In this document: positions 47,893 to 56,094 of the stretch, piece after piece | Layout: every line of letters starts with the position of its first letter | Position numbering within the stretch: position 1 is the stretch's first letter | NCBI GenBank assembly: GCA_019454675.1 | Contig: JACFNV010000005.1 | Coordinates: forward strand, 1 to 56,094 | Origin: Gammaproteobacteria bacterium | GTDB taxonomy: Bacteria > Pseudomonadota > Gammaproteobacteria > Steroidobacterales > GCA-2729495 | Reading direction: 5' to 3' | Length of the DNA: 56,094 bases | Translations under genes and position numbers: made by a program | The notes under the pieces: model-generated | Told to the model about the DNA's origin: nothing | Seen by the model: the letters and a program-made list of their open reading frames with translations, nothing else | Database searches by the model: none

Positions 47893-48385
47893 ATTCCACC
47901 GTGATCGTGATCTGCTCCGAGGCCACCGGCGGATCGTGCGGGATGTGCCTGGCATCGCCGAGGAGCAGCTGCAGGGTGTGGGTGCCCGGCGCGAGCTCCA
48001 CCTCGGCCTCGGTTTGTGCCTTGCCGAAGTGCAGATGCTGCTCGTCGGTGGGGATCGGCTGGTCGAGCGGGGGCAGGTCGGTGTCGATCAGCAGGTGGTG
48101 ATGGCCGCTGTCCGGCTCATCGGTGCCGGCCGGGACCAGCGCCATGCCCTCGATGGCAAAGCGTACCGTGACCGGCGAGCTGAGCGTTTCGCCATCGACC
48201 GGAGTGATGATGCTGACGCTGGCACCTGCCGGCGAGGGCGTGCGCGGCAGGACGATGGCTGCGGCCTCGGCGGGCGCGGTGTCGCCGGCCGAGGCGGCGG
48301 GGGCGGTGGACGCGGGCTGGCCACCGCAGGCGGCAAGCCCCAGTGCCAGGGTCGACAGTGCGATGAGGGGCAGGGTGTTCTTCAT
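47891..48385 (-). CDS. DUF4399 lipoprotein
   Basis: A 164-residue lipoprotein with signal peptide and lipobox GLAAC (C20), an Ala-rich linker and a DUF4399 domain (about 55-164) containing the family's His-rich stretch DSGHHHLLIDTD and QHLHFGKAQTEAEVEL. Predicted periplasmic beta-sandwich of unknown function. It starts 44 bases after the fadE stop on the same strand. Confidence 0.9.
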   Translation of the reverse strand: MKNTLPLIALSTLALGLAACGGQPASTAPAASAGDTAPAEAAAIVLPRTPSPAGASVSIITPVDGETLSSPVTVRFAIEGMALVPAGTDEPDSGHHHLLIDTDLPPLDQPIPTDEQHLHFGKAQTEAEVELAPGTHTLQLLLGDARHIPHDPPVASEQITITVE

Positions 48386-48429
48386 GATGCTGTGTCCCGG
48401 GGATGGGTGAGGGCGCATCGTACCGCAAT

Positions 48430-50931
48430 TCACCCGCCTGTCCGGGGCGGAGCTGACGGGTCGGCCCGGCGGAATTGCGGTGACGCAGCTGCCTGCCTGC
48501 CGATTTCGTCGACGGCGAAGTCGTCGACGCCGGTGATTTCCATGACCAGTGCATCGAAGCCGCGCAGCTGTTCGGCCTCGGCGGCGTTGAGGATGCCCTG
48601 GCGTTCGGCCGCTTCGATCTGCTGCAGCGGGTGCTCGTCGACGACCAGCCCGCTGCGGATGGCATCGCGCAACCGCTGCTCGACCGGCACCAGCAGCTCG
48701 GCCATCTCCAGCGCGCGCTGCAGGGTGCCCAGCGGGTTGCCTGCTTCGTCGCTGGTGTAGATGCACGAGGTCAGGCGCTCGCGGGTTTCGGTCGGGTGGG
48801 TGACCAGCGCCACGATCTCCTGGGCGAGTTCGTCGGAGGGTGCCGAGTACATGCGCCCGCGCGGGAAGACCAGCGCCCGCAGGCCGGCGGCGGCCCAGCG
48901 GTTGGGCAGATTGCGCAGGAAGCCGTGCAGCTGTTCCTGCGCGTCGTAGAGCAGCGTCCGGCAAGCCCATTCCACCAGTGGCAGGTCGGCGGTCTGCCGG
49001 CCCTGGTTCTCGTAGTGCTTGAGCACCATGCTGGCCAGGTACAGCGCGCTCAGCACGTCGCCGAGGCGTGCCGAGAGCTGCTCGCGCCGCTTCAGGCCAC
49101 CGCCCAGGGTGAGCATGGCGACATCCGCAGTCAGCGCGAAGGCGGCGCTGAAGCGGGTGATGTGCTGGTAGAAGCGGGCCGTCGGCCCGTCCACCGGCCC
49201 GCTGGTGTAGCGGGCGTGGGTCAGTGCCAGCCACAGCGAGCGCGCCGCGTTGCTGATGGCAAAGCCGATGTGGCCGAACAGCTGGCGGTCGAAGTTCACC
49301 AGCGCGCGCTCGAAGTCGGTGTCCTGGGCCGCCTCCATTTCCTTGAGGACGAAGGGATGGCAGCGGATGGCGCCCTGGCCGAAGATGATCAGGCTGCGGG
49401 TGAGGATGTTGGCGCCCTCCACCGTGATGGCGATCGGCATGGCCTCGTAGCTGCGGGCGAGGTAGTTCTTCGGGCCGAGCATGATGCCCTTGCCGCCATG
49501 GATGTCCATGGCATCGCTGGCGATCCGCCGCGCCATCTCGGTGCAGTGGTACTTGAGGATGGCCGAGGGCACCGCCGGGTGCTCGCCGCGGCCGAGCACC
49601 GTGCAGGTCACGGTGACCGCGGCGTTGATGATGTAGGTGTGGCCCGCGATGCGGGCCAGCGCCTCGCCGACGCCCTCGAAGCGGGCGATGGGCTGGTTGA
49701 ACTGGCGGCGGATGCGGGCGTAGGCGCCGGTGGCATGCACGGCCGCGCGCCCGCCGCCCATGGCATTGGCCGGCAGCACCACGCCGCGGCCGGCGGCCAG
49801 CTGTTCGACCAGCATGCGCCAGCCCTGGCCGGCGCGCTCGCGCCCGCCGATGATGTAGTCCACCGGCACGAAGACGTCACGCCCCTGCGTGGGGCCGTTC
49901 TGGAAGGGGATGTTGAGCGGGAAGTGGCGCCGTCCGATCTCGATGCCGGGCAGGTCGGTGGGGATGAGCGCGGCGGTGATGCCGTATTCATCCTGCTCGC
50001 CGATCAGGTGCTCGGGATCGTAGAGCTTGAAGGCCAGGCCAAGGACGGTGGCGATCGGCGCCAGCGTGATGTAGCGCTTGTCCCAGTTCAGGCGGATGCC
50101 GATGACTTCCTCGCCGCGGAAGCTGCCGCGGCAGACCACGCCGGTGTCCATGATGGCGGAGGCGTCGGAGCCGACGCGCGGGCTGGTCAGCGCGAAGCAG
50201 GGGATTTCCTCGCCGCGTGCCAGGCGCGGCAGGTAGTGGTCCTTCTGCGCCTCGGTGCCGTAGTGGAGCAGCAGCTCCGCGGGGCCCAGCGAGTTGGGCA
50301 CGCCGATGGTCGAGGAGGCCACCGCGCTGCGGCTCGCCAGCTTGGACAGCACCAGCGCCACCGCCAGCGGCGAGAAGCCGTGCCCCCCGTAGCGCTCGGG
50401 GATGATCATGGCGAAGAAGCGCTGCTCGATGATGTAGTCCCACACCGCGCGCGGCATGTCGCCGAGCTCGTGGGTGATCTGCCAGTCGTCGAGCAGCCGG
50501 CAGAGCTCTTCCGTCGGACCCTGCAGGAAGGCGCGCTCGGCCTCGCTGAGCTGGGGTGCCGGCAGCGCCTCGAGCTTCTCCCAGTCCGGCAGCCCGCTGA
50601 ACAGCTCGCCGTCCCACCACACGCTGCCCGCCTCGAGGGCGTCGCGCTCGGTGGCGGAGATGTGCGGTATCAGGGTGCGGTAGAAGCGCAGCAACGGCGC
50701 GGTCAGCTGCTCGCGGCGGAAACGCCTGAAGTTGAGGGCCAGGAGCCCGGCCCAGCCGACGGCCAGCAGCAGGATCCACCACCACCAGGCGCCCGCCAGG
50801 GCGGCATAGGCCAGCAAGGCCAGGCCCAGCGTTGCCGTGCTGGTGCGCAGGTCCACGCGGCGATAGGCCAGCGCCAGTGCCACCCCCGCCAGTGCAAGGG
50901 TCCAGAACAGCCAGCTGAGGAAGTCGAGCAC
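48430..50931 (-). CDS. fadE: FadE-type acyl-CoA dehydrogenase
   Basis: An 833-residue flavoprotein performing the first step of fatty-acid beta-oxidation. Residues 1-70 contain two or three hydrophobic helices that anchor it to the inner membrane. The catalytic core (about 100-560) shows IIPERYGGHGFSPLAVA, CFALTSPRVGSDA, MDIHGGKGIMLG and AITVEGANILTRSL; the long C-terminal domain is specific to FadE. The start is a GTG with GGAGG upstream. Confidence 0.95.
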   Translation of the reverse strand: MLDFLSWLFWTLALAGVALALAYRRVDLRTSTATLGLALLAYAALAGAWWWWILLLAVGWAGLLALNFRRFRREQLTAPLLRFYRTLIPHISATERDALEAGSVWWDGELFSGLPDWEKLEALPAPQLSEAERAFLQGPTEELCRLLDDWQITHELGDMPRAVWDYIIEQRFFAMIIPERYGGHGFSPLAVALVLSKLASRSAVASSTIGVPNSLGPAELLLHYGTEAQKDHYLPRLARGEEIPCFALTSPRVGSDASAIMDTGVVCRGSFRGEEVIGIRLNWDKRYITLAPIATVLGLAFKLYDPEHLIGEQDEYGITAALIPTDLPGIEIGRRHFPLNIPFQNGPTQGRDVFVPVDYIIGGRERAGQGWRMLVEQLAAGRGVVLPANAMGGGRAAVHATGAYARIRRQFNQPIARFEGVGEALARIAGHTYIINAAVTVTCTVLGRGEHPAVPSAILKYHCTEMARRIASDAMDIHGGKGIMLGPKNYLARSYEAMPIAITVEGANILTRSLIIFGQGAIRCHPFVLKEMEAAQDTDFERALVNFDRQLFGHIGFAISNAARSLWLALTHARYTSGPVDGPTARFYQHITRFSAAFALTADVAMLTLGGGLKRREQLSARLGDVLSALYLASMVLKHYENQGRQTADLPLVEWACRTLLYDAQEQLHGFLRNLPNRWAAAGLRALVFPRGRMYSAPSDELAQEIVALVTHPTETRERLTSCIYTSDEAGNPLGTLQRALEMAELLVPVEQRLRDAIRSGLVVDEHPLQQIEAAERQGILNAAEAEQLRGFDALVMEITGVDDFAVDEIGRQAAASPQFRRADPSAPPRTGG

Positions 50932-50978
50932 GGTGGGTCCTCCGGCGCGATGGAACGCGCTTCCCTTGGATATTAACG

Positions 50979-51008
50979 AAAAAAGGGGCCGGACCTGAGT
51001 CCGGCCCC
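50979..51008 (-). terminator. Intrinsic terminator of mdh
   Basis: On the minus strand GGGGCCGGAC, loop TCAG, GTCCGGCCCC, then six U (50984-50979): a perfect 10-bp stem 40 bases past the mdh stop, just upstream of fadE. Confidence 0.92.
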
Positions 51009-51048
51009 TGTCGCGGGACGGGTAGCGCTGCTGGCGGGTGTCAGGAGA

Positions 51049-52029
51049 TCAGGGCAGCAGCTCGGCGATGGCTGCCCGCTCTTCGCGCAGCTCGCGGTCG
51101 CTGGCATCCATGCGTGCCCGGCTGAAATCGCTGATGGGCAGGTCGCGGACGATCTCGTAGCGACCCTTGCTGCAGCGGCAGGGGAAGGAATAGATCACCC
51201 CTTCCTCGATGCCGTAGCTGCCATCGGCTGGCACGGCCATACTGACCCAGTCATCCCCCGGGGTGCCCAGCGCCCAGTCTCGGATGTGGTCGATGGCGGC
51301 CGATGCCGCCGATGCGGCGCTGGACAGGCCGCGCGCCTTGATGATGGCGGCGCCGCGCTGCTGCACCGTCGGGATGAAGTCGTCGGCCAGCCAGCCCTGG
51401 TCGACCAGCTCGCTGGCGGCGCGCTCGTTCACCAGTGCCTGGCTGATGTCCGGATACTGCGTCGAGGAGTGGTTGCCCCAGATGATCATGCGCTTGATCT
51501 GGCTGGCATGGGCACCGGTCTTCGCCGCCAGCTGGGCCAGCGCGCGGTTGTGGTCGAGCCGCGTCATGGCGGTGAAATGCGCCGGGTTCAGGTCCGGTGC
51601 ATTGCGCTGCGCGATGAGCGCATTGGTGTTGGCCGGGTTGCCCACCACGAGGACGCGGATGTTGCGGCTGGCGTGCTCGTTCATCGCCTTGCCCTGGGTG
51701 GAAAAGATCTTGGCGTTTTCCTTGAGCAGGTCGGCGCGCTCCATGCCGGGGCCGCGCGGCTTGGCGCCCACCAGCAGCGCGTAATCGGCATCGCGGAAGG
51801 CCTCGTCCGTCTGGTCGGTGGCGATCACGCCCTGCAGGGCCGGAAAGGCGCAGTCCTCGAGCTCCATCTTCACGCCTTCCAGTGCCTTGAGTGCCGGCGG
51901 GATCTCCAGCAGCTGCAGGATGACCGGCTGGTTGGGTCCTAGGAGCTGTCCCGAGGCAATGCGAAAGGCGAGCTGGTAGCCGATCTGGCCAGCAGCACCG
52001 GTGATGACGACTCTGGCAGCCTGGGTCAT
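51049..52029 (-). CDS. mdh: Malate dehydrogenase
   Basis: A 326-residue NAD-dependent TCA-cycle enzyme. NAD-binding loop [17 protein letters not shown], substrate arginines in [15 protein letters not shown], cofactor-binding [10 protein letters not shown], catalytic His in [11 protein letters not shown]. It is of the cytosolic-type group (about 327 residues) common in proteobacteria other than enterics. GGAGG precedes the ATG, and an intrinsic terminator follows the stop. Confidence 0.96.
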   Translation of the reverse strand: MTQAARVVITGAAGQIGYQLAFRIASGQLLGPNQPVILQLLEIPPALKALEGVKMELEDCAFPALQGVIATDQTDEAFRDADYALLVGAKPRGPGMERADLLKENAKIFSTQGKAMNEHASRNIRVLVVGNPANTNALIAQRNAPDLNPAHFTAMTRLDHNRALAQLAAKTGAHASQIKRMIIWGNHSSTQYPDISQALVNERAASELVDQGWLADDFIPTVQQRGAAIIKARGLSSAASAASAAIDHIRDWALGTPGDDWVSMAVPADGSYGIEEGVIYSFPCRCSKGRYEIVRDLPISDFSRARMDASDRELREERAAIAELLP

Positions 52030-52166
52030 GGGACGTGTTCCTCCGGGAGATGCAGTGTGGACGTGATGGCCGGTGCCGGCACGGGACCGGCCGGCACCGC
52101 CAGGGGCGGCGCGATTCTATCACCGAAGGCAAGCGCTCAGGGAGCGGCGCCGGAGGGCGATGCGGA

Positions 52167-52508
52167 CTAGCGGGAGCCCTTCTTCTTGAACAGCTGTACC
52201 TGCTCGTTGTAGCGGCCGGCCACGGCATTGAGCGCGTCCACGGCCGCATTGTGCCGCCGGACATGCATCCGCTTCTGCTCTTCGGTGACGGCGGCGCCGA
52301 GCGATTTTTCTTCTTCGTCGAGGCAGGCCAGATAGCTCTCCACGTCAGCCATGTACTGCCTGACAGCCTGGTTGGCGGCCTGCATCTCGGCCTCGGTGGC
52401 AGCGCTGCCGCTGGGGATATCGATCTCCGCCGGGTAGTCGCAGGCCGCATGGGCGGGCAACAGCGCCATGCCCAAGACGGCAAGCAGGATGGATGCGGGC
52501 CATGTCAT
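52167..52508 (-). CDS. Small secreted protein of unknown function
   Basis: A 113-residue protein: signal peptide 1-21 (ending PAHA) and a helical mature part with two cysteines (in ACDYPAEIDIPSG and YLACLDEE) that could form one disulfide. The rest is a charged helix. Similar short exported proteins occur in related gammaproteobacteria, but I cannot name a function. It follows the GGDEF-EAL gene on the same strand after 57 bases. Confidence 0.8.
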   Translation of the reverse strand: MTWPASILLAVLGMALLPAHAACDYPAEIDIPSGSAATEAEMQAANQAVRQYMADVESYLACLDEEEKSLGAAVTEEQKRMHVRRHNAAVDALNAVAGRYNEQVQLFKKKGSR

Positions 52509-52565
52509 CGCCGGCGTCTCCCGATCGGCAGCATGCCTCGATTATGCCGCAGCACCAGGGGTGCC

Positions 52566-55031
52566 TCAACCGGGCAAGGCTTCGAATGCAGTGTTTTTGT
52601 GGCGTTGCGACACAAGCAGCTCGATGAACTGCGGGGCGTTCATCGGCTCGCCGAACAGCAGGCCCTGCGCGTAATCGCAGCCCGTGGCGCGCAGGAAGGC
52701 GAGCTGCTCGGGCGACTCCACGCCCTCGGCCACGACGTCGAGCTTGAGGCCGTGGCCCATCCGCACGATGGTGGAGACGATGGTGGCATCGTCGGCGTTG
52801 GTGGGCGCCTCGCGCACGAAGGACTGGTCTATCTTCAGCGTGTTGATGGGGAATTTCTGCAGGGCGCTCAGCGAGGAGTAGCCGGTGCCGAAGTCGTCGA
52901 TGGCCAGCGACAGTCCCATGGCGTAGAGCTCGTTGAGGGTCTTCACCGTGCGCTCGGGGTCCTCCATCAGGGTGCTCTCGGTGATCTCGAGCTCGAGGCT
53001 GGCCGGGGGTACGCCATGCTGCCGGCAGGTGGCGGCGACCCGCTGCGCGAAATTGCCCTGGCGCAGCTGCTTCAGCGAAAGATTGACGGCGATCTTGCCG
53101 GGGAAGACCATCTGCGTCTGCCAGATGCGGAAGTCGCGGCAGACGCGGTCGAGCACCCACTCGCCGATGTCGAGGATGAGGTTGCTTTCCTCCGCCAGCG
53201 GGATGAATTCCGAGGGCAGCACGCAGCCGCCTTCCGGCATGTCCCAGCGCACCAGCGCCTCGGCGCCCGTCACCTGGCCGCTGCGCAGGTACACCTTGGG
53301 CTGGTACTGCACCCGCAGTTCCTCGCGCTGGAAGGCACGGCGCAGGCGGCTTTTCAGCATCAGTCGCTCGGTGGCCGCCGCATTCATCTCCGGGTCGAAG
53401 AACTCGAAGGCATCGCCACCGGCGCGCTTGGCGTGGTACAGGGCGGAGTCGGCGCTGCGCACGAGGTCGATGACGTTGTGCGCATCCACCGGATAGGTGG
53501 CGATGCCGAGGCTGGCGGTCATGAAGATCTGGTGGCCCTGGAACAGCAGCGGCTGCGCCAGCTCGCGCAGGATGGAGCGGGCGGTGTTGGCCAGCTGCAG
53601 GCTGGGATCGATGCTGCCCTCGGCATGTTCCAGGATGATGCCGAACTCGTCGCCCGCGAAGCGGCCGATGGTGCTGCTCTCGGGCAGGATCTTCCTGAGC
53701 CTGGCGGTCAGCGTCTCGAGGCACAGGTCGCCGGCGCTGTGGCCGTAGATGTCGTTGATGTCCTTGAAGCGGTCCACGTCGAGGTACAGCAGCGCAAAGC
53801 CGCGTCCCTGGCGGCTCGCGCGTGCAATGGCCCGCTGCAGCAGGTGCTGGAACTGCATGCGGTTGGGGACCTTGGTCAGCGCGTCGATGCGTGCCAGGTA
53901 GCGGATGCGCTGTTCGGCAAGCCGGCGTTCGGCGATGTTGCGGGCGATGATGATGAAGCCGCGGAAGGCCGGCTCGACATCGCGTATTTCGGAGATGGTG
54001 AAGGACACCGGGACCTCGCGCCCGCCGTGGTCGAGGAGCGTGCCTTCGCGGGCGCGTACGCCGGTGTCATGCAGGACAAGCTTTTCGTGATGGGTGGGGG
54101 CGAGCAGCGCATCCATGCGCAGGCCGATGAGGGCTGCGCCCGGCTGCCCGAGCAGGCGGATCGCGGCACCGTTGAGCCGGGTGATGATGCCCTGCGGGCT
54201 GACGACGAACAGCGCCTCGCTCATGCTGTCGAGGATCTTGTCGAGATAGTCGCGCGAGACGGTGGCGGTCTGCAGCCGCTTGCGCAGCCCGTCGAAGGCC
54301 GTGGCCAGCTGGCCGAGCTCGTCGCGCCGGGCCAGCCTGGTCGGGTGGCCGTAATCACCCTCGGTCATGCGCTGCGTGCTGCGGGTGAGCAGCCGGATAT
54401 CGCCCACCTGGCGGCGGGTGAAGGCGATGAGCGCGAGGAACACCGCGGCCATGACGAGAGCGGAGACCAGCAGCGCCCAGACGATGGTGCTGCGTCCGTA
54501 GCGGGCCACCAGCGCGCTCAGCGAGCCGTGCAGGCTGCGCGCCTCGATGTTGCTGAGCGTGGTGTGGAAAACCTGGCCGACGGCACCGCCCGCCTCCGCG
54601 GGCTGCAGCGGCATCCTGGCAATGATGAAATCGTCGCGCAGGACGACGGGATCGACTTCCGCCGCGCCCAGCCGGGGCAGCAGCGCCAGGTCCCCCGACT
54701 GGTCGACGATGCTGCCGTCTGCATCGAAGAGCACGATCAGCCTGGCGCCGTCGAGCTGGGCGGCGCGCCGCAGGGACTGGCCGGCCTCCGCATGGTTGCC
54801 GGCCGCCAGCAGGCCGCCTAGGCGCCCGGCCAGGATGCGTGTCGTGTCGCGGGCGTGGCCCTCGAGCCGGGCCGTCATCTGTTCCTGGAACAGCACGGTG
54901 CTTTCGCCGAGTGCCGTGTCCAGCGCGGAGCGGAACCCCAGGTAGAGGCTCAGGCTGGTCAGCGCCACCGCCGCACCGCAGACGGCCGCCATGATCAGCA
55001 GGTACTTGAGCAGCAGGCTGGGAGCTTTCAT
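52566..55031 (-). CDS. Membrane GGDEF-EAL protein with HAMP and PAS domains
   Basis: An 821-residue cyclic-di-GMP enzyme: transmembrane helix (about 8-30), periplasmic sensor (about 31-180), second helix (about 185-205), HAMP (about 205-260), PAS (about 265-380), GGDEF (about 390-545) and EAL (about 560-810). The GGDEF signature reads AGDEF in FAGDEFGI, which can still be active. The EAL domain keeps EALVRW, DDFGTGYSSL, KIDQSF and EGVE, so phosphodiesterase activity is likely. Which activity dominates cannot be decided here. Confidence 0.94.
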   Translation of the reverse strand: MKAPSLLLKYLLIMAAVCGAAVALTSLSLYLGFRSALDTALGESTVLFQEQMTARLEGHARDTTRILAGRLGGLLAAGNHAEAGQSLRRAAQLDGARLIVLFDADGSIVDQSGDLALLPRLGAAEVDPVVLRDDFIIARMPLQPAEAGGAVGQVFHTTLSNIEARSLHGSLSALVARYGRSTIVWALLVSALVMAAVFLALIAFTRRQVGDIRLLTRSTQRMTEGDYGHPTRLARRDELGQLATAFDGLRKRLQTATVSRDYLDKILDSMSEALFVVSPQGIITRLNGAAIRLLGQPGAALIGLRMDALLAPTHHEKLVLHDTGVRAREGTLLDHGGREVPVSFTISEIRDVEPAFRGFIIIARNIAERRLAEQRIRYLARIDALTKVPNRMQFQHLLQRAIARASRQGRGFALLYLDVDRFKDINDIYGHSAGDLCLETLTARLRKILPESSTIGRFAGDEFGIILEHAEGSIDPSLQLANTARSILRELAQPLLFQGHQIFMTASLGIATYPVDAHNVIDLVRSADSALYHAKRAGGDAFEFFDPEMNAAATERLMLKSRLRRAFQREELRVQYQPKVYLRSGQVTGAEALVRWDMPEGGCVLPSEFIPLAEESNLILDIGEWVLDRVCRDFRIWQTQMVFPGKIAVNLSLKQLRQGNFAQRVAATCRQHGVPPASLELEITESTLMEDPERTVKTLNELYAMGLSLAIDDFGTGYSSLSALQKFPINTLKIDQSFVREAPTNADDATIVSTIVRMGHGLKLDVVAEGVESPEQLAFLRATGCDYAQGLLFGEPMNAPQFIELLVSQRHKNTAFEALPG

Positions 55032-55266
55032 CCGCCGGATCGCCAGAACACCCGTTTGTGCTTGTTGTGGGGTGGCCCCTGCAGGGGTCGCCGTTGCGTC
55101 CAGGGGCTGGGCCAGTGACCGATTCTAGCAGCGCGGAAGGGCTGGGCGCGCAAGCACGGCCGGCCGGCATGGCCGGGCGCTGCCCGCAATGGCGGAAAAG
55201 CGCGCGGCGGCAGGGCTAAGATGGCGCCGTGGAGGTCGCTGGCGGCCCTGCGGGACACCGATCGCC

Positions 55267-56094
55267 TTGGCCAAGTACGCACTGATCGTCGATGACAGCC
55301 GGACGGCACGGCACGCGCTGGGCGCGATCCTGGCCGCCAACGGGCTGCGCGTGGAAACTGCCGCATCGGCCGAGCAGGCGCTCGAGCATCTCGCCCACAG
55401 CCGTCCCGATGTCATCTTCATGGATCACCAGATGCCGGGCATGGACGGGTTGCAGGCGGTCCGCGTCATCAAGGCCAACCCGGCGACCGCCACCATTCCC
55501 ATCATGATGTACACCTCCCAGGGCGGGGAGCTCTACGTGGGGCAGGCGCGTGCGCTGGGCGCCATCGGCGTGCTGCCGAAGGACATCAAGCCGGTGGAGG
55601 TCTCGGCGCTGCTGCAATCCCTGCGCCTCGTCGAGGGCGCCGGCGGCACGGCGCCCACCGCTGCCGAAGCCCCGGACCCGCGCCCCGTGCCCCCCGCGGC
55701 GGCCACGCCGGCGCTGCGTGACGAGCTCGAGCTCTGGGTGCAGTCCCTGCTGGCGCTCCAGGCCCGGGAATTGCGCGACGAGGTTCAGGAAGCGGTGGCG
55801 CGGGCCCTGCGCGAGCACGGCGCGGGGGTGGCAGCGATGACGGCCACCCCGCCGCCACCGGCGCGCCGGCGCACGCCGGTGTTGCTGTTCCTGGTCCTGG
55901 CGCTGACGGCGATTGCCGGCATGCTGCTGATGCTCAACCTCGAGCTGCAGCGCGAGTGGCGCCGGGCGGTGGGCGAGGGCGCGGAACTGGCGGCCGCGCT
56001 CGACCAGCAGCGCGTGGCCGGCCCCGCGGGCCCTGCGGCTGCGCCGGTCGCCGAGACGATGCGGGCAGGCCGGGATGCGGAGTTCCTGGCGGCG
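55267..56094 (+). CDS. Receiver-domain protein with membrane helix (partial)
   Basis: An open frame of 276 codons running off the window end. Residues 3-120 are a CheY-like receiver with acidic pair D9/D10, phosphoacceptor D53 (FMDHQMPGMDG), conserved Thr/Ser in MYTSQ and Lys in LPKD. A Pro/Ala-rich linker and short helix (about 130-195) follow, then a transmembrane helix (about 204-224) and the start of an extracytoplasmic region. A receiver tethered by a C-terminal membrane helix is unusual. The start is a TTG at 55267; no better codon lies upstream in frame. It is divergent from the GGDEF-EAL gene. Confidence 0.82.
   Translation, partial: MAKYALIVDDSRTARHALGAILAANGLRVETAASAEQALEHLAHSRPDVIFMDHQMPGMDGLQAVRVIKANPATATIPIMMYTSQGGELYVGQARALGAIGVLPKDIKPVEVSALLQSLRLVEGAGGTAPTAAEAPDPRPVPPAAATPALRDELELWVQSLLALQARELRDEVQEAVARALREHGAGVAAMTATPPPPARRRTPVLLFLVLALTAIAGMLLMLNLELQREWRRAVGEGAELAAALDQQRVAGPAGPAAAPVAETMRAGRDAEFLAA

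Noticed and set aside
48631..50976. 781-codon plus-strand frame
   Set aside because: Antisense shadow of fadE, rich in Ala, Arg, Gln and His with no motif.
52035..54821. 928-codon plus-strand frame
   Set aside because: Antisense to mdh and the GGDEF-EAL gene, both of which have intact motifs; composition is that of a shadow frame.
1..56094. CRISPR arrays, rRNA, riboswitches and toxin-antitoxin pairs
   Set aside because: No regularly spaced repeats, rRNA segments or recognisable riboswitch cores were seen on reading both strands.

Overview
The window is a chromosomal segment of a high-GC (very roughly 70%) bacterium that reads as a free-living, respiring gammaproteobacterium. The evidence is the order and identity of housekeeping blocks: dapF-DUF484-xerC, hemX-hemY, comM-ubiK, an AlgZ/AlgR-type pair, dsbA-cytochrome c4-engB-polA, and FixL/FixJ-type regulators. 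The mevalonate-pathway genes, the arginine cluster and the codon use suggest a Xanthomonadales/Steroidobacterales/Nevskiales-like lineage; this placement is inference. I see no phage, insertion sequence or CRISPR array; the only recombinase is chromosomal XerC.

Layout. 0-3.2 kb (minus strand): dapF, DUF484 and xerC, with a Cys-rich secreted protein downstream. 3.3-9.1 kb: an orphan ParA, then hemXY, an EamA exporter, comM and ubiK. 9.4-12.7 kb: a DUF4124 protein, a LytS/AlgZ kinase with a LytTR regulator, a Crp/Fnr regulator and tRNA-Arg(CCG). 12.8-16.2 kb (plus): a CDGSH protein, beta-carbonic anhydrase, two small membrane proteins and two uncharacterised proteins. 16.3-19.1 kb (minus): a universal stress protein and a FixL/FixJ-like pair. 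19.2-22.1 kb: a MocA-like/MoaD in-frame reading frame with moaE, facing a lipoprotein-type DsbA and cytochrome c4. 22.3-27.0 kb: engB, polA and a polysaccharide deacetylase.

27-36 kb is a compact arginine operon (argR-argG-P-loop protein-argC-argD-argF'-argB-argH), followed by lptM and a GNAT acetyltransferase. Four of its enzymes look Bacteroidota-like, and the transcarbamylase looks like the N-succinylornithine type. A P-loop protein of unknown function is translationally coupled between argG and argC, and the cluster has no recognisable first-step acyltransferase or ArgE. This P-loop protein is the best candidate for something undescribed. 36-39.9 kb: a 2OG-Fe(II) oxygenase, then an FlhC-like regulator with nudC and an NRDE protein, divergent from an FlhD-like gene across an AT-rich inverted repeat, with no flagellar genes nearby.

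39.9-48.4 kb: an ABC-2 exporter, a second EamA exporter, a GspA/GspB-like pair, ispA, and the mevalonate genes mvaD and mvaK2, which would supply IPP to the adjacent prenyl synthase; then a DUF4399 lipoprotein. 48.4-56.1 kb: fadE, malate dehydrogenase, a small secreted protein, a GGDEF-EAL protein, and a receiver-domain protein with a membrane segment that is cut by the window end.

Many gene pairs overlap by 1-8 bases. Convergent junctions usually carry GC-rich hairpins, but only polA and mdh have hairpins followed by a clear U-tract. Two genes (polA and lptM) share a TATAAT element placed so that their transcripts would be leaderless.
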